Shown piece by piece: positions 28,446 through 37,585 of a stretch of DNA of 64,000 nucleotides. Made by a program: the position numbers and the translations under genes. The stretch comes from JBFMDN01 sp040753915. Lineage in GTDB: Bacteria; Desulfobacterota; Desulfomonilia; Desulfomonilales; Desulfomonilaceae. The stretch spans positions 1 to 64,000 of the forward strand of contig JBFMDN010000024.1 of the NCBI GenBank assembly GCA_040753915.1, written 5' to 3'. The notes beneath the pieces are model-generated. The model worked only from the letters and a program-made list of their open reading frames with translations, was not told the origin of the DNA and searched no databases. Every line of letters begins with the position of its first letter. The first letter of the stretch is position 1.

Positions 28446-29393
28446 ATGCAGATCTTCGTTTCCGGTTCACTTGCGTATGACAGGATCATGGATTTTCCAG
28501 AGAAATTCTCAGATCATATCCTACCGGATAAGATTCACATATTGAACGTTTGCTTCCTAGTTAATGGAATCAAAGAACAATTCGGGGGAACCGCGGGCAA
28601 TATTAGCTACAACCTGGCCCTGCTTGGGGAACGTCCTACTATCTTGGCCTGTGCGGGCAAGGACTTCGAGGGGTATTTTCAGTGGCTTCGCAGTCTCGAT
28701 CTCCCGGTTGAAGGAATCCGCATTGTTCCAGAAGAGTTTACCGCGGGAGCATATATAACCACGGACAAGGCGGACAATCAGATCACCGGATTCAATCCTG
28801 GAGCGATGAAGCATCAATGCTTGTACGAGGTGGACGGATGCGACCCAAACGACACCCTGGCTATCATCGCGCCGGGAAATGTAGATGACATGATTGCTTA
28901 TTCACGCGTGTACCAGGAGCGCAATATTCCGTATATTTTTGATCCCGGCCAGCAAGTCCCCGTGATCTCCTCGGACCACATGATGGAGATGCTGACCGGA
29001 TCGTACATCTTTATTTCCAACGATTACGAGCTCGAATTGGTCTCCCGTGCCATAGGTATAAAGAGGGAGCGGATGCTCGATCACACGCCGGTGGTCATCA
29101 CGACACTGGGGGAACGTGGATCCGTGGTACGCACGCGAGAGTGGGAGGTCGCGATTCCGGCAATTCCCGGTCTGCGGGTTCTCGATCCCACGGGCGCGGG
29201 AGACGCGTTCAGGGCCGGACTGATCAAGGGTTTGGTCATGGGGAAGAGCCTGGTGGATGCCGCTGCGATGGGATCGGTCTGTGCGAGCTTCGGGGTGGAA
29301 TGTCAAGGCACCCAGTGTCATCGGTTCACGCAGGAAGACTTCTGGACGAGGTATGAGGCGCACTTTGGCAAGGCTTTGCGAACGGGAACGTAA
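28446..29393 (+). CDS. PfkB family carbohydrate/nucleoside kinase
   Basis: This is a ribokinase-fold sugar kinase of 315 residues. It starts at the ATG at 28446, which GAGGGG precedes; an earlier in-frame start at 28362 adds a non-conserved leader. Features are the N-terminal GSLAYDR, the FGGTAGNISYNLALLG sugar-binding motif, and the C-terminal DPTGAGDAFRAG with the catalytic base Asp253. The exact substrate cannot be told; adenosine kinase-like and ribokinase-like members share these motifs. It stands alone, with a 129-bp gap to the next small frame. Confidence 0.9.
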   Translation: MQIFVSGSLAYDRIMDFPEKFSDHILPDKIHILNVCFLVNGIKEQFGGTAGNISYNLALLGERPTILACAGKDFEGYFQWLRSLDLPVEGIRIVPEEFTAGAYITTDKADNQITGFNPGAMKHQCLYEVDGCDPNDTLAIIAPGNVDDMIAYSRVYQERNIPYIFDPGQQVPVISSDHMMEMLTGSYIFISNDYELELVSRAIGIKRERMLDHTPVVITTLGERGSVVRTREWEVAIPAIPGLRVLDPTGAGDAFRAGLIKGLVMGKSLVDAAAMGSVCASFGVECQGTQCHRFTQEDFWTRYEAHFGKALRTGT

Positions 29394-29522
29394 TGGGGGC
29401 TATCGCGAATTTGCTCGTGCACTGAGCGGCTCCAACAGCGGTATCTCCTGATTGAGAAAACGGCAGATTCTTTCGACGCATAACAGCGAAGAGGAGCCAA
29501 TCCGATTAGCCGGTACAGACAC

Positions 29523-29846
29523 ATGACAGGCTTATCTCCAGGACACATTTTTTCGCGGATACGCGGCGAGTTCGAGCAATTGGGAATCCTCGGTGCTCAG
29601 ATCTCCCTCGTATACGGTGGTGTTACGTATCGTGTCTCTTGCGATGAGCAGACTTTCCTGGTCTACCGCGTCAATGAGGTAGGCCGCTCGCGACATCACG
29701 TGCCTGGCTGGCCTGTGGTTCTCGTGAGCCCGGACGTCTTGTTCGAGGAAGGGGGCTCTGAAGCGCTCGCCGAAGACCACTACGCGTGCAACCTGACCAT
29801 TGATACCTGGCTGGAGCTGATCTCTCGCCATTGCCGCGGCCTGTGA
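29523..29846 (+). CDS. Hypothetical 107-aa protein
   Basis: This is a 107-residue open frame between the sugar kinase and the DUF401 permease. It has a plausible globular composition with several Trp and Tyr (VYGGVTYRVSCDEQTFLVYRV). I do not recognise it. An overlapping minus-strand frame (29532-29858, 108 codons) is almost as long, so the coding strand is uncertain. I prefer the plus strand because it agrees with both neighbours and has more natural hydrophobic patterning. Confidence 0.4.
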   Translation: MTGLSPGHIFSRIRGEFEQLGILGAQISLVYGGVTYRVSCDEQTFLVYRVNEVGRSRHHVPGWPVVLVSPDVLFEEGGSEALAEDHYACNLTIDTWLELISRHCRGL

Positions 29847-29956
29847 ATTCGCTCTCATCCTGATTCGAGCACGTCGAAAGTGCGCCTGAGAGGCCTTTTA
29901 GAGCCTCTCTGGCAGTGTTTCCATTCCGCAGTGCGGATTGGCAGAGGAATAGAGGT

Positions 29957-31246
29957 TTGTTCATTCTCAATGCGCCGGCGCTAGTGAAGATACTGCTGAC
30001 TTTCGGACTCATTCTGGGGCTTAGCAAACGTGTTCCCCTCGCAGGCTGCCTTTTCGGTGGCAGCGTCCTTATCGGATCTTGGATGGGCCTCACGCCCGGA
30101 GACATTCTCCATGTTCTGTGGGTTGAGGCGACCGGTTCCCAAACTCTTTGGCTTGCCCTGATCATTACGTTGATCCTCATACTGAGCGACCTAATGGCCA
30201 AGAGCGGGCAACAGGCCAGAATTGTCTCAGCATTCCAGGCCGTTTCCCCGAGCCCCCGATTCACGGCAGCCTCTCTGCCGGCTCTGATAGGCCTCCTGCC
30301 TATGCCGGGCGGGGCTTTGTTCTCGGCTCCGATGGTGGGGGCGGCCATGGAAAATGTCCCGGTCAAACCCGAGCTCAAGGTCGCTATCAATTACTGGTTT
30401 CGGCACATCTGGGAATTCTGGTGGCCTCTGTATCCGGGCATCATTCTTGCCATATCCCTCTTTTCCATAGAGGCTTGGAAGCTTTGTGCAGTCCAAGCCC
30501 CGCTAACTCTGGGGTCAGTGCTCGGCGGGATAGTCTTTATCCTTCCTGCGGTCTCCCCGGGCCATAGTACGCCGTCCCCATTGTCCCGCGACAAGTTTGT
30601 CGAGCTCCTCCAGGAGGTGATGCCGATCCTCGTGGTGATTTGCGTGCTCTTCGGGCTCCAGGGCTCGGTCGCGTTGGCGGAGCTCGTTACGGGAGTCACA
30701 ATTGCTTGGCCACAGTATCTGAGCTTTGTTCTTGCCTTGGTGACAGCGATCGGCATGGTGAGCCGGGCGAGCTCTATGGGCATGCGAACCGTGAGCGCAG
30801 CCGCCTTGAATATGGGGGTGCTCCGGATGGTGCTCACGGTAGTCGGGATCATGGTTTTCAAAGGGGGTCTGGTGCAGTCCGGTGCCATCGATCAGGTGCG
30901 GGTGGAGCTGGATGCGTACCAGGTGCCCACCTTGACCATCATTGCGCTATTGCCCTTTATAGCAGGTTTGGTCACGGGTATAGCGTTTGCCTTTGTGGGG
31001 GTTTCGTTTCCCCTCGTCGTTGCGCTTGTGCCTGAAGGCCGATCACCACTGCCCTATGCGGTTCTCGCGTACGGGTTTGGGTTCATGGGCATGATGCTAT
31101 CTCCGCTTCATCTTTGTCTGCTGGTAACGAAGGAGTATTTTCGGGCTGATCTGGTCGACGGGTACCGTTACCTGTGGAAGCCGGTCCTGCTGTGTCTAAT
31201 CTGGACTGTATCACTCTACTTTATTTACACAGCACTTTTGGGATAA
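29957..31246 (+). CDS. DUF401 family integral membrane permease
   Basis: This is a 429-residue polytopic membrane protein with about ten hydrophobic helices. It matches the DUF401 family (anion-permease like), whose hallmark LPMPGGALFSAPMV lies near residue 115 and a matching second half with FVGVSFPLVVALVP near 345. Substrate is unknown; the relatives are grouped with GntP/citrate-type transporters. A TTG at 29957 with AGAGGA 8 nt upstream is the preferred start; a GTG at 29915 would add 14 hydrophilic residues. A 7-bp hairpin at 29888-29909 precedes the gene. Confidence 0.8.
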   Translation: MFILNAPALVKILLTFGLILGLSKRVPLAGCLFGGSVLIGSWMGLTPGDILHVLWVEATGSQTLWLALIITLILILSDLMAKSGQQARIVSAFQAVSPSPRFTAASLPALIGLLPMPGGALFSAPMVGAAMENVPVKPELKVAINYWFRHIWEFWWPLYPGIILAISLFSIEAWKLCAVQAPLTLGSVLGGIVFILPAVSPGHSTPSPLSRDKFVELLQEVMPILVVICVLFGLQGSVALAELVTGVTIAWPQYLSFVLALVTAIGMVSRASSMGMRTVSAAALNMGVLRMVLTVVGIMVFKGGLVQSGAIDQVRVELDAYQVPTLTIIALLPFIAGLVTGIAFAFVGVSFPLVVALVPEGRSPLPYAVLAYGFGFMGMMLSPLHLCLLVTKEYFRADLVDGYRYLWKPVLLCLIWTVSLYFIYTALLG

Positions 31247-31415
31247 ATATTATGGTAATTTGAGTGATCTCTTGTAGCATTGGAGCGATTTGGCGTATGC
31301 ATGTGAGAAACACTACAAGGCCCATCGAGTATGTCGCCGGCGACATATGTCGTGCATGGCTGAAGCTCTCGCCATAGCTGTGAGCCTATAGATGATACAA
31401 TGACGTCGTTTTCTC

Positions 31416-31445
31416 TTGACATACCCCCCGTTGGGGCTCTAGGCT
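31416..31445 (+). promoter_or_regulatory. Possible promoter of the formate dehydrogenase operon
   Basis: TTGACA at 31416-31421 and TAGGCT at 31440-31445 are 18 bp apart. The spacer holds a CCCC-GTT-GGGG inverted repeat. Transcription from here would give a leader of about 210 nt before fdhA. The -35 is perfect but the -10 is weak. Confidence 0.35.
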
Positions 31446-31661
31446 GTTAGCATTGAGGCGGTTTGTCGTGTCCTTCCTCATTTTTTCAGTCAGAGAGATC
31501 CGTTCGGAAACATGCTTTGGGGCTGTATTAGTGCGCACCAGACACACGAAGGCCAGCGCGAATCCTGTCTATTCCTTTTCCGGAAGGTCCTCCCAGTGCG
31601 TGTGCCATCGGCATCTCTCACCAGTTCAACATCACATGTCAAGAGAAAGGAGGCTGCGAGT

Positions 31662-34600
31662 ATGAGCCTGACACGCCGGGAGTTCCTTGTGATCTCCGGT
31701 GCGGTGGGAACAGGTTTGGCACTGTCGTCTCTTGGAATCGACTTGGGTCCGGCAAAAGCGTATGCCGATGAAATCAAAGTGAAAGATCTCAAGAGCGCCA
31801 AACAGAGTACCACTATCTGTCCGTACTGCGCCGTCGGCTGCGGGATTATCTGCAGCACGGATACCAAGGCGGGCAAACTAATCAATACAGAAGGCGATCC
31901 CGACCATCCCATCAACGAGGGATCCCTGTGCGCCAAGGGGTCGGCACTTTTCCAGGTCGGCCCAAGTAATCCCAATCGGCTCAAAAAAGTCCTCTATCGG
32001 GCTCCTGGCTCCGATAAGTGGCAAGAGAAGTCCTGGGATTGGGCATTGAAGGAAATCGCAAAACGGACAAAGAAGACCCGTGACGCAGATTTCATGGAGA
32101 AGAACAGCAAGGGCCAGGTAGTCAACCGGGTGGAGAGCATAGCCCACATTGGCAGCGCAGCCCTTGACAACGAGGAGTGCTGGCCTATACAGGCTATGAT
32201 GCGTGCCTTGGGGCTTGTCTGGATAGAACACCAGGCCCGAATATGACACAGCGCCACTGTTGCGGCTCTGGCAGAGTCGTTTGGACGCGGCGCAATGACC
32301 AATCACTGGATCGATCTCAAGAACAGTGATTGCATTCTCATCATGGGCAGCAATGCTGCCGCCAACCATCCCATCTCCATGAAATGGGTGACACGGGCCA
32401 AGGAAAAGGGCGGGAAGGTAATCTCCGTCGATCCTCGTTTCACCCAGACCTCCGCGGTAGCCGATTTCTACACCGCGCTTCGCTCAGGGACGGATATTGC
32501 GTTTCTCGGTGGCATGATCAACTACATCCTCGAGAACGAGAAATTCTTCAAGGACTACGTAACGAACTACACCAACGCCACTTTCCTTGTTACGGATAAG
32601 TACAAGTTCGACGACGGACTGTTCGCCGGGTATGACCCGGAGAAACGGGCGTATGACAAATCCCTCTGGGCGTTCCAGAAGGACGAGAAGGGTATTCCGA
32701 AACGGGATCCTGAAATGAAGGATCCTTTGTGCGTCATGCAGATCCTCAAGAAGCACTATTCTCGCTACACCCCGGAGAAGGTTTCCGAAATTACCGGCAC
32801 CCCGGTGGAAGACCTCAAGAAGGTCTACGAAATGTATTCGGCCACCGGGCAGAAGGACAAAGTCGGAACGATCATGTACGCCATGGGGTGGACTCAGCAC
32901 ACGGTCGGCGTACAGAACATCCGCACCATGTCGATAATTCAGTTGCTCCTTGGCAATGTTGGCATGGCCGGTGGTGGAGTAAACGCTCTGCGTGGGGAAT
33001 CTAATGTGCAGGGGTCGACGGACCAGGCCATATTGTTCCACATCTGGCCTGGATACCTCAAGATGCCATTGGCATCCCAAGCCACCCTGGAGGAGTACCT
33101 GAAGCAGAGCACTCCCACGTCCGCGGATCCTCTGTCGGCAAACTGGTGGCAGAACTATCCCAAATACGCTGTCAGCATGCTCAAGGCGTTTTTTGGGGAC
33201 AAGGCGACGGCTGAGAACGGCTTCGGGTACAACTGGCTTCCCAAACTGGATGTGGGGCAGAACTGCTCGTGGCTGAACCTGTTCGACGCAATGTACGACG
33301 GGAAAATCAAGGGATTCTTCGCATGGGGCCAAAACCCCGCGTGCAGTGGCGCCAATTCCAACAAGGTTCGGCACGCGCTGGCCAAGCTCGATTGGCTGGT
33401 GAATGTCAACCTGTTCGAAAACGAGACCGGATCCTTCTGGAAGGGCCCGGGAATGGATCCCAAGAAGATCAAGACCGAAGTGTTCATGCTTCCGTGTGCA
33501 GCATCCTTCGAGAAGGAAGGCAGCATAACGAATAGCGGCCGATGGGCCCAGTGGCGCTACAAGGCCGTGAATCCGCCCGGGGACGCCAAGCCGGACGGGG
33601 ATATCCTGTATGAGCTCATGGTCAAGATCAAAGATCTCTACAAGAAGGAAGGCGGCAAGAATCCTGAAGCCATCCTGAATCTGAAGTGGGACTACGATAC
33701 CAAGGGCCATTTTGATCCGCACAAGGTTGCAAAGGAGCTCAACGGGTATTTCCTGAAAGACGTGGAAGTAGCAGGCCAGAAGTTCAAGAAGGGCGAGCTC
33801 GTTCCGTCCTTTGCATTCCTTCAGGCTGACGGCAGCACTTCCAGCGGAAACTGGTTGCACTGCAGCAGTTATACCGAGAAGGGTAACATGATGGCTCGGA
33901 GGAAGTCCGATCAGTCCGGCATTGGACTCAATCCCGAGTGGGCCTGGTGTTGGCCGGTGAATCGCCGCATCCTCTACAACCGCGCTTCCGTTGACCTCGA
34001 AGGCAAGCCATGGGATGCAGACCGAGCGGTCATTAAGTGGGTCGACGGAAAGTGGGTAGGAGATGTGCCTGACGGTCCGTGGCCTCCAATGAGCGATAAG
34101 GAGAAGACGAAGTACCCCTTCATCATGCGGCCCGACGGTGTGGCACAGATCTTTGGCTCCGGTCTCAATGACGGACCGTTGCCCGAGCATTACGAGCCCC
34201 TCGAGTGTCCCGTTCCCAAGAACCTGATGTCGAGCCAGTTCATCAATCCTACGATCAAAGTATTTAAGGGAGAGATGGACAAACACTTCACGTGCGATCC
34301 TCGATTCCCCATCGTAGGGACGACGTATCGAGTCACGGAACACTGGCAGACGGGTCTGATGACCCGGTGGCAGCCGTGGCTGGTGGAAGCCGAACCGCAG
34401 CTCTTTGTAGAGATGAGCAAAGAGTTGGCCAAGATGCGAGGCATCGAGAACGGTGAAAAGGTCAAGGTCTCGTCTGCTCGAGGAGACGTGGAGGCCGTGG
34501 CAATAGTGACGACTCGTTTCCGCCCGTTCAAGTTGGGCCAACTGACAGTTCACCAGGTGGGGCTCCCCTGGTGTTTCGGATGGATTCAACCCAAGGACGG

Positions 34601-34709
34601 CGGTGATAGCGCAAATCTCCTCACCCCTACGGTGGGGGATCCCAATACCATGATTCCGGAGAGCAAGGCTTTCATGGTCAATGTAGAGAAGATAAAGGGA
34701 GGTGCATAA
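31662..34709 (+). CDS. fdhA: Formate dehydrogenase catalytic subunit, selenocysteine-containing
   Basis: This subunit oxidises formate to CO2 in the periplasm using a Mo or W bis-pterin cofactor. It reads as one 1015-residue protein if the UGA at 32244-32246 is selenocysteine (Sec195): the flanks, HQARI before and HSATVAALAESFGRGA after, are the FdnG-type active site. A Tat signal opens the protein (TRREFLVISG). The N-terminal 4Fe-4S ligands are Cys53, Cys56, Cys60 and Cys90. The start ATG has AAAGGAGG 9 nt upstream. The earlier frame start at 31512 is leader sequence. fdhB begins 1 nt after the stop. The length equals that of E. coli FdnG. Whether Mo or W is used is not visible. Confidence 0.95.
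32244..32285 (+). promoter_or_regulatory. UGA selenocysteine codon and SECIS-like hairpin
   Basis: Immediately after the UGA, ACUGUUGC can pair with GCAGAGU around a loop GGCUCUG, with one bulged G in the 5' strand. This is the layout of bacterial SECIS elements, which lie just downstream of the codon and bind SelB. The fold was drawn by eye. selA, selB and selC are not in this window. Confidence 0.7.
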
Positions 34710-34710
34710 G

Positions 34711-35355
34711 ATGTCAGGATACTCGATACTTGTTGACACCTCCAAGTGCACAGCCTGCCGGGGATGCCAGGTGGCCTGTAAACAATGGAATCAGCTTCCT
34801 GGCACTGTGACGAAGAACACGGGCTCGTACGAAAACCCGGTCGATCTCTCGGCCGACACGTACAAGACTGTACGGTTCTCCGAAGGTGAGTCGGGAAACG
34901 GCCAGCCCTACTGGTTCTTCTTCACGGAGCAGTGTCGCCACTGTCTTTCTCCCGGATGCATGGGGTCGGCCGAAGACGACGAGATCGTCCAGGACGAAAA
35001 GACAGGCGCGGTGGTGTTCACTGACAAGACAAAGAAGCTGAAGATCGACACGGTACGGAGCGATTGCCCGTACGACATTCCTCGCCAGAATCCCAAGACC
35101 AAGGTCATGCAAAAGTGCACTATGTGCAATGACAGACTCAATAACGGAATGATGCCCGCATGCGTGAAGTCGTGTCCTACGGGTGCGATGACATTCGGTG
35201 AACGGGACAAGATCCTCGACGCCTGCAAGAAACGGGTGGCGGAGCTCAAGAAGACGTTTCCCCAAGCCCAGGCCATCAATCCCGACGATGTCCGGGTCAT
35301 CTACATCGTGAAAGACGACCCGAAGAAGTACTGGAAGTTCGCAGCCGGTAGATAG
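34711..35355 (+). CDS. fdhB: Formate dehydrogenase iron-sulfur subunit
   Basis: This is the electron-transfer subunit of 214 residues. It carries four ferredoxin-like Cys clusters: the first is Cys13-Cys16-Cys19-Cys23, then CRHCLSPGC, then DCPYDIP with CTMC, and CVKSCP near the C-terminus. It should bind four 4Fe-4S clusters and take electrons from FdhA. No C-terminal membrane helix and no cytochrome b gene follows, so the complex is likely a soluble periplasmic dimer that reduces a cytochrome c, as in sulfate reducers; that partner is inferred. The ATG at 34711 has AGGGAGG just upstream, inside fdhA. Confidence 0.94.
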   Translation: MSGYSILVDTSKCTACRGCQVACKQWNQLPGTVTKNTGSYENPVDLSADTYKTVRFSEGESGNGQPYWFFFTEQCRHCLSPGCMGSAEDDEIVQDEKTGAVVFTDKTKKLKIDTVRSDCPYDIPRQNPKTKVMQKCTMCNDRLNNGMMPACVKSCPTGAMTFGERDKILDACKKRVAELKKTFPQAQAINPDDVRVIYIVKDDPKKYWKFAAGR

Positions 35356-35378
35356 GACTTCCGTTTTGTTTGAGCTGT

Positions 35379-35417
35379 GCCGCCCAATCGCCTTTCAGCG
35401 AAAGGGCGGCTTTTTTT
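35379..35417 (+). terminator. Rho-independent terminator after fdhAB
   Basis: GCCGCCC at 35379-35385 pairs with GGGCGGC at 35404-35410, with an inner CTTTC/GAAAG pairing, followed by seven T. It ends the fdhAB transcript, leaving fdhE to its own promoter. Confidence 0.9.
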
Positions 35418-35438
35418 GTGACTGCTCTTCACCTCTCA

Positions 35439-35762
35439 TGTAGGGTAGCCTTTCAGGCTGCCATTTCTCCGGAACGCAGGCTAGAATCCCGCGTTTCGCT
35501 GAACTGCGCTAGACGCGGTCTCGGCCATTCTTTTGTGTAGGGTAGCCTTTCAGGCTGCCACTTCTCTGGAACGCAGGCTAGAATCCCGCGTTTCGCTGAA
35601 CTGCGCTAGACGCGGTCTCGGCCATTCTTTTGTGTAGGGTAGCCTTTCAGGCTGCCATTTCTCTGGAACGCAGGCTAGAATCCCGCGTTTCGCTGAACTG
35701 CGCTAGACGCGGTCTCGGCCATTCTTTTATGTAGGGTAGCCTTTCAGGCTGCCATTTCTCTG
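35439..35762. repeat. Tandem repeat, about 3.3 units of 97 bp
   Basis: Units starting TGTAGGGTAGCC lie at 35439, 35536, 35633 and 35730, exactly 97 bp apart; the last is partial. The units are nearly identical. Each holds AGCCTTTCAGGCT, then an ACGCAGGCTAGAATCCCGCG segment. The core is shared with the 98-bp array at 15.2-15.8 kb, but the rest of the unit differs. Confidence 0.92.
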
Positions 35763-35857
35763 CATCGTGGTCAAAGACTATCTATACTCTCCTTGCACAT
35801 GGCTCCGTTCATGCGATAGAGTGGCATTCTTTCCCGAGGAACTACCAGGAGGCAAAC

Positions 35858-36751
35858 ATGACAGAGCGGCAGTCGGCCCAGGAGGCATACGAGCGAATCG
35901 ACACGGCCATACGCAGGATGAAGGACCGAACTCCCCAGTTGTCTACCATATTTACCGCGTTCAGGGAGCTAATGGCCCAGCAGTCGGCGATGAAGGCGGA
36001 TCTGCCGGAGCCGGCATCCTTGGAAATCAAGGTGGACACAGCTCAGTACACGCAAGGGGTGCCACTGCTCGACAAGCAATTCTTCTCGATATCCTTGGAT
36101 TCTCTCAAGAAGGCTGCTCATAGGTTGTTCCCTGCTATTGAGAAGGGGTTCCCCAGCCTGCACGATCAATTGTCCATTCTGCGGAAGGCTCTGGAGCAGA
36201 CGGATTCCGAGGACGGGCCACTCGCGCGCAGCCTTCTCACGGGTGACGGAGAAGCTAGTCTTACAGCGGCCGAAGAGTTGGGCATCGACCCTTCGGTGAT
36301 CGATTTCGCCGGCGGCCAACTGAGAAAACCGTTTGCAGAGAAGGTTGCGAGTGCCGTTCCTGTGCTTCCCGGTGATATTGCGTGGCTCAAAGGATATTGC
36401 CCTCGTTGCGGCTCCTGGCCGGAATTGAGCTATCTGGAGGGCAAGGAGGGGCGAAGGTGGCTGCGTTGTTCCTTCTGCGGCCACGAATGGCCGTTCATGC
36501 GGACCCAATGTCCTTTCTGTGAGACAGACAACCTTGACGACATCGAGATCATATTTCAGGAAGGCAGACCTTACGAGCGGGCCGAGCTTTGCCACGCGTG
36601 CAAAAAGTATGTGGTTTCCATAGATTTCCGGGACCTCGCGTACGACCTGCCGCACGAAGTAGCTCCGCTGGGACTCGTCCACTTGGACATCCTTGCTCAG
36701 GAAAAGGGATTTTCACCGGGAGCCGTTTGCCCGTGGAACGTCCTGGAGTAA
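35858..36751 (+). CDS. fdhE: Formate dehydrogenase accessory protein FdhE
   Basis: FdhE is a cytoplasmic protein needed for formate dehydrogenase activity; it is thought to act on the metallocentre before Tat export. The protein is 297 residues. Its C-terminal half is a rubredoxin-like domain with four CxxC pairs: Cys181/184, Cys204/207, Cys218/221 and Cys245/248, all present. The N-terminal half is helical. The ATG has AGGAGG upstream. It lies 500 bp after fdhB beyond a terminator and a tandem repeat. Confidence 0.93.
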   Translation: MTERQSAQEAYERIDTAIRRMKDRTPQLSTIFTAFRELMAQQSAMKADLPEPASLEIKVDTAQYTQGVPLLDKQFFSISLDSLKKAAHRLFPAIEKGFPSLHDQLSILRKALEQTDSEDGPLARSLLTGDGEASLTAAEELGIDPSVIDFAGGQLRKPFAEKVASAVPVLPGDIAWLKGYCPRCGSWPELSYLEGKEGRRWLRCSFCGHEWPFMRTQCPFCETDNLDDIEIIFQEGRPYERAELCHACKKYVVSIDFRDLAYDLPHEVAPLGLVHLDILAQEKGFSPGAVCPWNVLE

Positions 36752-36833
36752 CGGGTGACCCCTTACGCAGAATTGATCCGAGTGCGCTCAGCACGAAGTT
36801 TCTTTTCACGATGGGATTCGTGGATGGAGAGAG

Positions 36834-36873
36834 CATGAAACCTCAAACCAGAAGGCAAGAGGTTTCATGTTTT
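36834..36873 (+). terminator. Terminator after fdhE
   Basis: CATGAAACCTC at 36834-36844 pairs perfectly with GAGGTTTCATG at 36859-36869, followed by TTTT. It stands between fdhE and the convergent small secreted protein gene. Confidence 0.8.
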
Positions 36874-36887
36874 GAAACGGCTCATGT

Positions 36888-37127
36888 TTAGCGGGGCCCG
36901 GGGAGTGGTATGGGAGTGGCACGATGCCGATCGCTCCGCACCTTCAAATGTTTCCAAACCTCTTTGCTGATTTTGGGATTACCACCCAGAGACACTGGCT
37001 TCGCCCACACTAAAGGGCCTCCGATTATGTTGCTTTTGTTTCCCTGCGCATTGGCAACACCTGAGATTCCCATTCCTGCCCAGGCCAAAAGAGCCCCAAC
37101 CACCATCATCTTGAAAAGTCCTTTCAT
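36888..37127 (-). CDS. Small secreted protein of unknown function
   Basis: This is a 79-residue protein starting at the ATG at 37127, which has AGGAAGGA upstream. The first 28 residues are a clear signal peptide (MKGLFKMMVVGALLAWAGM, cleavage after VANA-Q), so the mature product is about 50 residues, basic and with several Pro and Lys. I do not recognise a family. The longer frame to 37154 adds residues before the ribosome site and is not preferred. Confidence 0.65.
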   Translation of the reverse strand: MKGLFKMMVVGALLAWAGMGISGVANAQGNKSNIIGGPLVWAKPVSLGGNPKISKEVWKHLKVRSDRHRATPIPLPGPR

Positions 37128-37585
37128 TGTTCCTTCCTCCTTTTTGTATCGCATATGATTTTGAAATTCGTGATTGCTCGAAAATTACAACAAGATTCTT
37201 GGATGACGCTTAAACAGTAAGATGCGAGGGTCAAGCTTGTTTCTTGCTCCGAGCCATCGTGAGGATGGCTCACCGTTGGAGCGGCCTGCAGGGGTACAGC
37301 GGTCCTCTTGTCGAAGCTGAGCTGAGAGTGGGCTTGAAATTGGCCCGTACGGTGGGATTCTTGGTGCTAATTTCCGTAGCGCCGGCGTCTCGCCGGCACT
37401 TGTGTTCCGGTCAGGTAGGCAAGATGGCTTGAGTTGGACGAGAAAAGTCAAGAATTAAGCCTGGCCCTCTGCATCCCCCAAATGGGCGATGTGCCACTTC
37501 CGCCGTTAGTGTTAGATAGTCTAGGTGAAGCAACTAATAGTCGTGTGCGGCATGGGAAGCTGGCCGGGGCCTTGCGCAATGGAGA
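37128..37585. other. Intergenic with a short dispersed repeat
   Basis: No gene is seen. A block at about 37374-37432 (CGTAGCGCCGGCGTCTCGCC and onward, including TTCCGGTC) recurs at 46479-46535 and, inverted and shorter, at 48865-48890. Its core GCCGGCGTCTCGCCGGC is palindromic. Confidence 0.5.
37374..37432. repeat. Dispersed repeat with GCCGGCGTCTCGCCGGC palindrome, copy 1
   Basis: The block matches 46479-46535 in the order: GTAGCGCCGGCGTCTCGCCGG, then TTCCGGTC, then GTAGG and GGATGGC-like bases. The palindromic core is seen directly; its role is unknown. Confidence 0.6.

Noticed and set aside
32247..34709. Separate downstream gene starting at 32295
   Set aside because: The protein continues the FdhA fold directly across the UGA; it is the C-terminal part of one selenoprotein gene.
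32484..34751. A 755-codon minus-strand frame opposite fdhA
   Set aside because: It is the complement of a strongly recognised formate dehydrogenase gene and has no family resemblance of its own.
35439..35762. Second regularly spaced array near fdhB
   Set aside because: The whole 97-bp unit is conserved, so it is a tandem repeat, not CRISPR.
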